From contig PWHA01000257.1 of assembly GCA_003554685.1 (NCBI GenBank), positions 1 through 16,121 on the forward strand: a DNA stretch of 16,121 nucleotides. The letters are read 5' to 3'. Within the stretch, counting starts at the first letter, position 1. Every line of letters starts with the position of its first letter. The notes under the pieces are model-generated. The model did not search any database. It saw only the letters and a program-made list of their open reading frames with translations, and was not told the origin of the DNA. A program made the position numbers and the translations under genes. Positions 14,568 through 16,121 of the stretch are shown here, in pieces. The stretch is from Halanaerobiaceae bacterium. Lineage in GTDB: Bacteria > Bacillota > Halanaerobiia > Halanaerobiales > Halarsenatibacteraceae.

Positions 14568-14604
14568 TAGATATCTCAGCAGCTTTAGCAGAAAAGTGCG
14601 GATA

Positions 14605-14997
14605 TTATCTTTTGGAGAATTGTGGAGCCTTACGGGCTTTCTTGAGGCCGGGCTTTTTCCTCTCTTTCATCCGGGGATCACGGGTTAGATAGCCGGCTCT
14701 CTTCAGGGGAGTCCGGAACTCCTCATCAACTTTAAGCAGGGCTCTGGCAATGCCGTGGCGGATTGCTCCGGCCTGACCGGCCAGTCCTCCGCCGTTGACA
14801 TTGACTTCCACATCCATGCTGCCCAGCTGGTTAACGGTTTCCAGGGGAGACTTCAAATCCTTTATCTGGGATCTGCGGTGGAAATAATCAGCTACGTCTC
14901 TGCCGTTAACAGTTACATTTCCACTGCCCGGCAGCAGGCGCACCCTGGCAGTTGAAGTCTTTCTCCTGCCTGTGCCTCTATATTGAACATCAACCAT
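14605..14997 (-). CDS. rpsI: 30S ribosomal protein S9
   Basis: S9 is a component of the head of the 30S subunit whose C-terminal tail reaches the P-site tRNA. The sequence has YRGTGRRKTSTARV (6-19), GRDVADYF, VNGGGLAGQAGAIRHGIARA and the C-terminal RKKPGLKKARKAPQFSKR with the invariant terminal Lys-Arg. The 130-residue length is standard. ATG at 14997 has GGAGG at normal spacing. It follows rplM by 20 bases, the universal L13-S9 pair. Confidence 0.98.
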   Translation of the reverse strand: MVDVQYRGTGRRKTSTARVRLLPGSGNVTVNGRDVADYFHRRSQIKDLKSPLETVNQLGSMDVEVNVNGGGLAGQAGAIRHGIARALLKVDEEFRTPLKRAGYLTRDPRMKERKKPGLKKARKAPQFSKR

Positions 14998-15017
14998 AAT
15001 TATTCCTCCTTCCAGTA

Positions 15018-15449
15018 TTATAGTTCTAATTCTTCGGGCTGCTGGGCCTCATGAGGATGATCCGGACCTTCATATACCTTGAGCTTTTTAATTATCTGAC
15101 GTCCCAGCTTATTATGAGGAATCATACCCTTAACAGCCTTTTCTACAATAAAGGTGGGCTTCTTTTTCCTCAGTTCTTCATAGGGAGTCTGCTTCAGGCC
15201 TCCAGGGTAATTGGAGTGCTTGTAATGAATCTTATTCTCCCACTTGTTGCCGGTTAATTCTACTTTTTCAGCATTGACCACAATAACATAATCTCCAGTA
15301 TCCACATGGGGGGTAAATTCAGGTTTATGCTTACCCCGCAGCACCTGGGCAATCTCTGAAGCCAGCCGGCCTAGAGTTTTTCCGGCAGCATCAACGACAT
15401 ACCATTTGCGTTCCACTTCATCCGGGTTGGCCATATAAGTTTTATTCAT
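15018..15449 (-). CDS. rplM: 50S ribosomal protein L13
   Basis: L13 is an early-assembly protein of the 50S subunit. Family marks are RKWYVVDAAGKTLGRLASEI, LRGKHKPEFTPHVDTGDYV, VNAEKVELTGNKW and VKGMIPHNKLGRQ, followed by LKVYEGPDHPHEAQQPE. The 143-residue length is normal. ATG at 15449 overlaps the truA stop by four bases (ATGA), with AAGGAGG upstream inside truA. That overlap leaves no room for the separate L13 leader RNA known from some Bacillota directly before rplM. Confidence 0.98.
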   Translation of the reverse strand: MNKTYMANPDEVERKWYVVDAAGKTLGRLASEIAQVLRGKHKPEFTPHVDTGDYVIVVNAEKVELTGNKWENKIHYKHSNYPGGLKQTPYEELRKKKPTFIVEKAVKGMIPHNKLGRQIIKKLKVYEGPDHPHEAQQPEELEL

Positions 15450-16121
15450 TCTATTACCTCCTTGGTCAAAATCTCCTGGTCATAATAAATTTTCCACAGG
15501 GTTAATCCTTTGGCCGGAGCGGTAAAACCGGCCTGAGTTCTATCCCGGGATGCTATAATACCGGGAATATCATCGGGTGTAATTTTCCCTTTGCCTGCAT
15601 TGATAAGGGTGCCTGCTATGATTCTCATCATTTTATATAAAAAGCCCGAACCCACTATTTCCAGCCAGATTTCACCGTTTTCCTGCAGGGTGATCCGGGA
15701 CTGATAAATATTTTTCACGGTGGTGGCATTGCTGCAGCCCTGAGCCTGGAAGGCAGAAAAATCCTTCTCGCCCTCAAGATGGCTAGCTGCCCGCTGCATG
15801 AATTCCACCTTTAGTTTTTCATGATAATGATAACAAAAATTTCTGGTAAAAACATCAGGGTAGGTTTTATTATTAATGCGGTAGATATATTTTTTTGCCA
15901 GCGCATCATGGCGAACATGAAAATCCTCGGGACACTGCCAGGCCTGAAGGCAGACTATATCATCGGGCAGTTCCCCATTAAAGGCCTGAGGAATCCGTTT
16001 CAGGGGAATGGGCACCTCCAGATAAAAATGGGCCATCTGTCCCCGGGCATGGACCCCAGCATCGGTCCGGCTGGCTCCGTAAATCCTGGTGGGACGGCGG
16101 TGAAATTTACCCAGCACCCCC
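15446..16121 (-). CDS. truA: tRNA pseudouridine(38-40) synthase, 5' end outside window
   Basis: TruA isomerises uridines 38-40 in the anticodon stem of many tRNAs. The visible 224 residues begin shortly before the catalytic motif YGASRTDAGVHARGQMAHF; the aspartate of RTDAGVH is the nucleophile. Later conserved blocks are ALAKKYIYRI, FQAQGCSNATTV, VGSGFLYKMMRIIAGTLINAG (split here as FLYKMMR and GTLINAGKG) and APAKGLTLWKIYY. Roughly 35-40 N-terminal residues are beyond the right edge; the GTG at 16117 is an internal valine, not the start. The stop overlaps the rplM ATG, the usual truA-rplM-rpsI order. Confidence 0.96.
   Translation of the reverse strand, partial: GVLGKFHRRPTRIYGASRTDAGVHARGQMAHFYLEVPIPLKRIPQAFNGELPDDIVCLQAWQCPEDFHVRHDALAKKYIYRINNKTYPDVFTRNFCYHYHEKLKVEFMQRAASHLEGEKDFSAFQAQGCSNATTVKNIYQSRITLQENGEIWLEIVGSGFLYKMMRIIAGTLINAGKGKITPDDIPGIIASRDRTQAGFTAPAKGLTLWKIYYDQEILTKEVIE

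Noticed and set aside
15446..15520. L13 autoregulatory leader RNA upstream of rplM
   Set aside because: truA coding sequence overlaps the rplM start by four bases and is intact, so there is no untranslated leader at this position.

Overview
All recognisable genes in this window lie on the minus strand, so the natural reading order is from right to left. The content points to a Gram-positive-type bacterium of the Bacillota, plausibly an anaerobe of the Halanaerobiia or Clostridia. Reasons are a glmS self-cleaving ribozyme, an EndoA/EndoAI (MazEF-type) locus, strong AGGAGG-like ribosome binding sites, frequent GTG and TTG starts, and a complete AmmeMemoRadiSam gene set, which is common in anaerobes. 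The genus is my inference; no sequence search was possible.

Region by region from the right edge: (1) 16121-14605 holds the 3' part of truA, then rplM and rpsI, tightly coupled and closed by a hairpin terminator at 14540-14567. (2) 14422-12049 holds three abutting or overlapping genes: a LigB/Memo-like protein, AMMECR1 and a radical SAM enzyme (AmmeMemoRadiSam). glmM (12025-10679) follows 23 bases later. (3) 10678-10270 is the glmS leader and contains a well-formed glmS ribozyme. (4) 10269-3230 is a tight series: glmS, acpS, nnr, a two-CBS-domain protein, dcd, and a 717-residue SF1 helicase-like protein with an N-terminal DbpA-type RNA-binding domain. (5) 3125-2139 is a separate small operon: a near-consensus promoter, an unrecognised 49-residue gene, the ribbon-helix-helix antitoxin EndoAI, the toxin EndoA, and a terminator. 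(6) 2043-1 holds a possible 20-codon upstream ORF, a Rhizobium-etli-type L-asparaginase and the N-terminal two thirds of an amidohydrolase.

Functionally, glmM and glmS are successive amino-sugar steps towards UDP-GlcNAc, with the ribozyme giving GlcN6P feedback. Because acpS, nnr, the CBS gene, dcd and the helicase gene follow glmS without an obvious terminator, ribozyme cleavage could affect all of them. The acpS-nnr-...-ndoAI-ndoA order resembles the Bacillus acpS-ydcC-alr-ndoAI-ndoA neighbourhood, with other genes in the middle. The least ordinary items are the helicase-like protein, whose Walker A lysine and motif II glutamate are both replaced, the small gene heading the toxin-antitoxin operon, and the separate LigB and AMMECR1 genes of the uncharacterised AmmeMemoRadiSam set.
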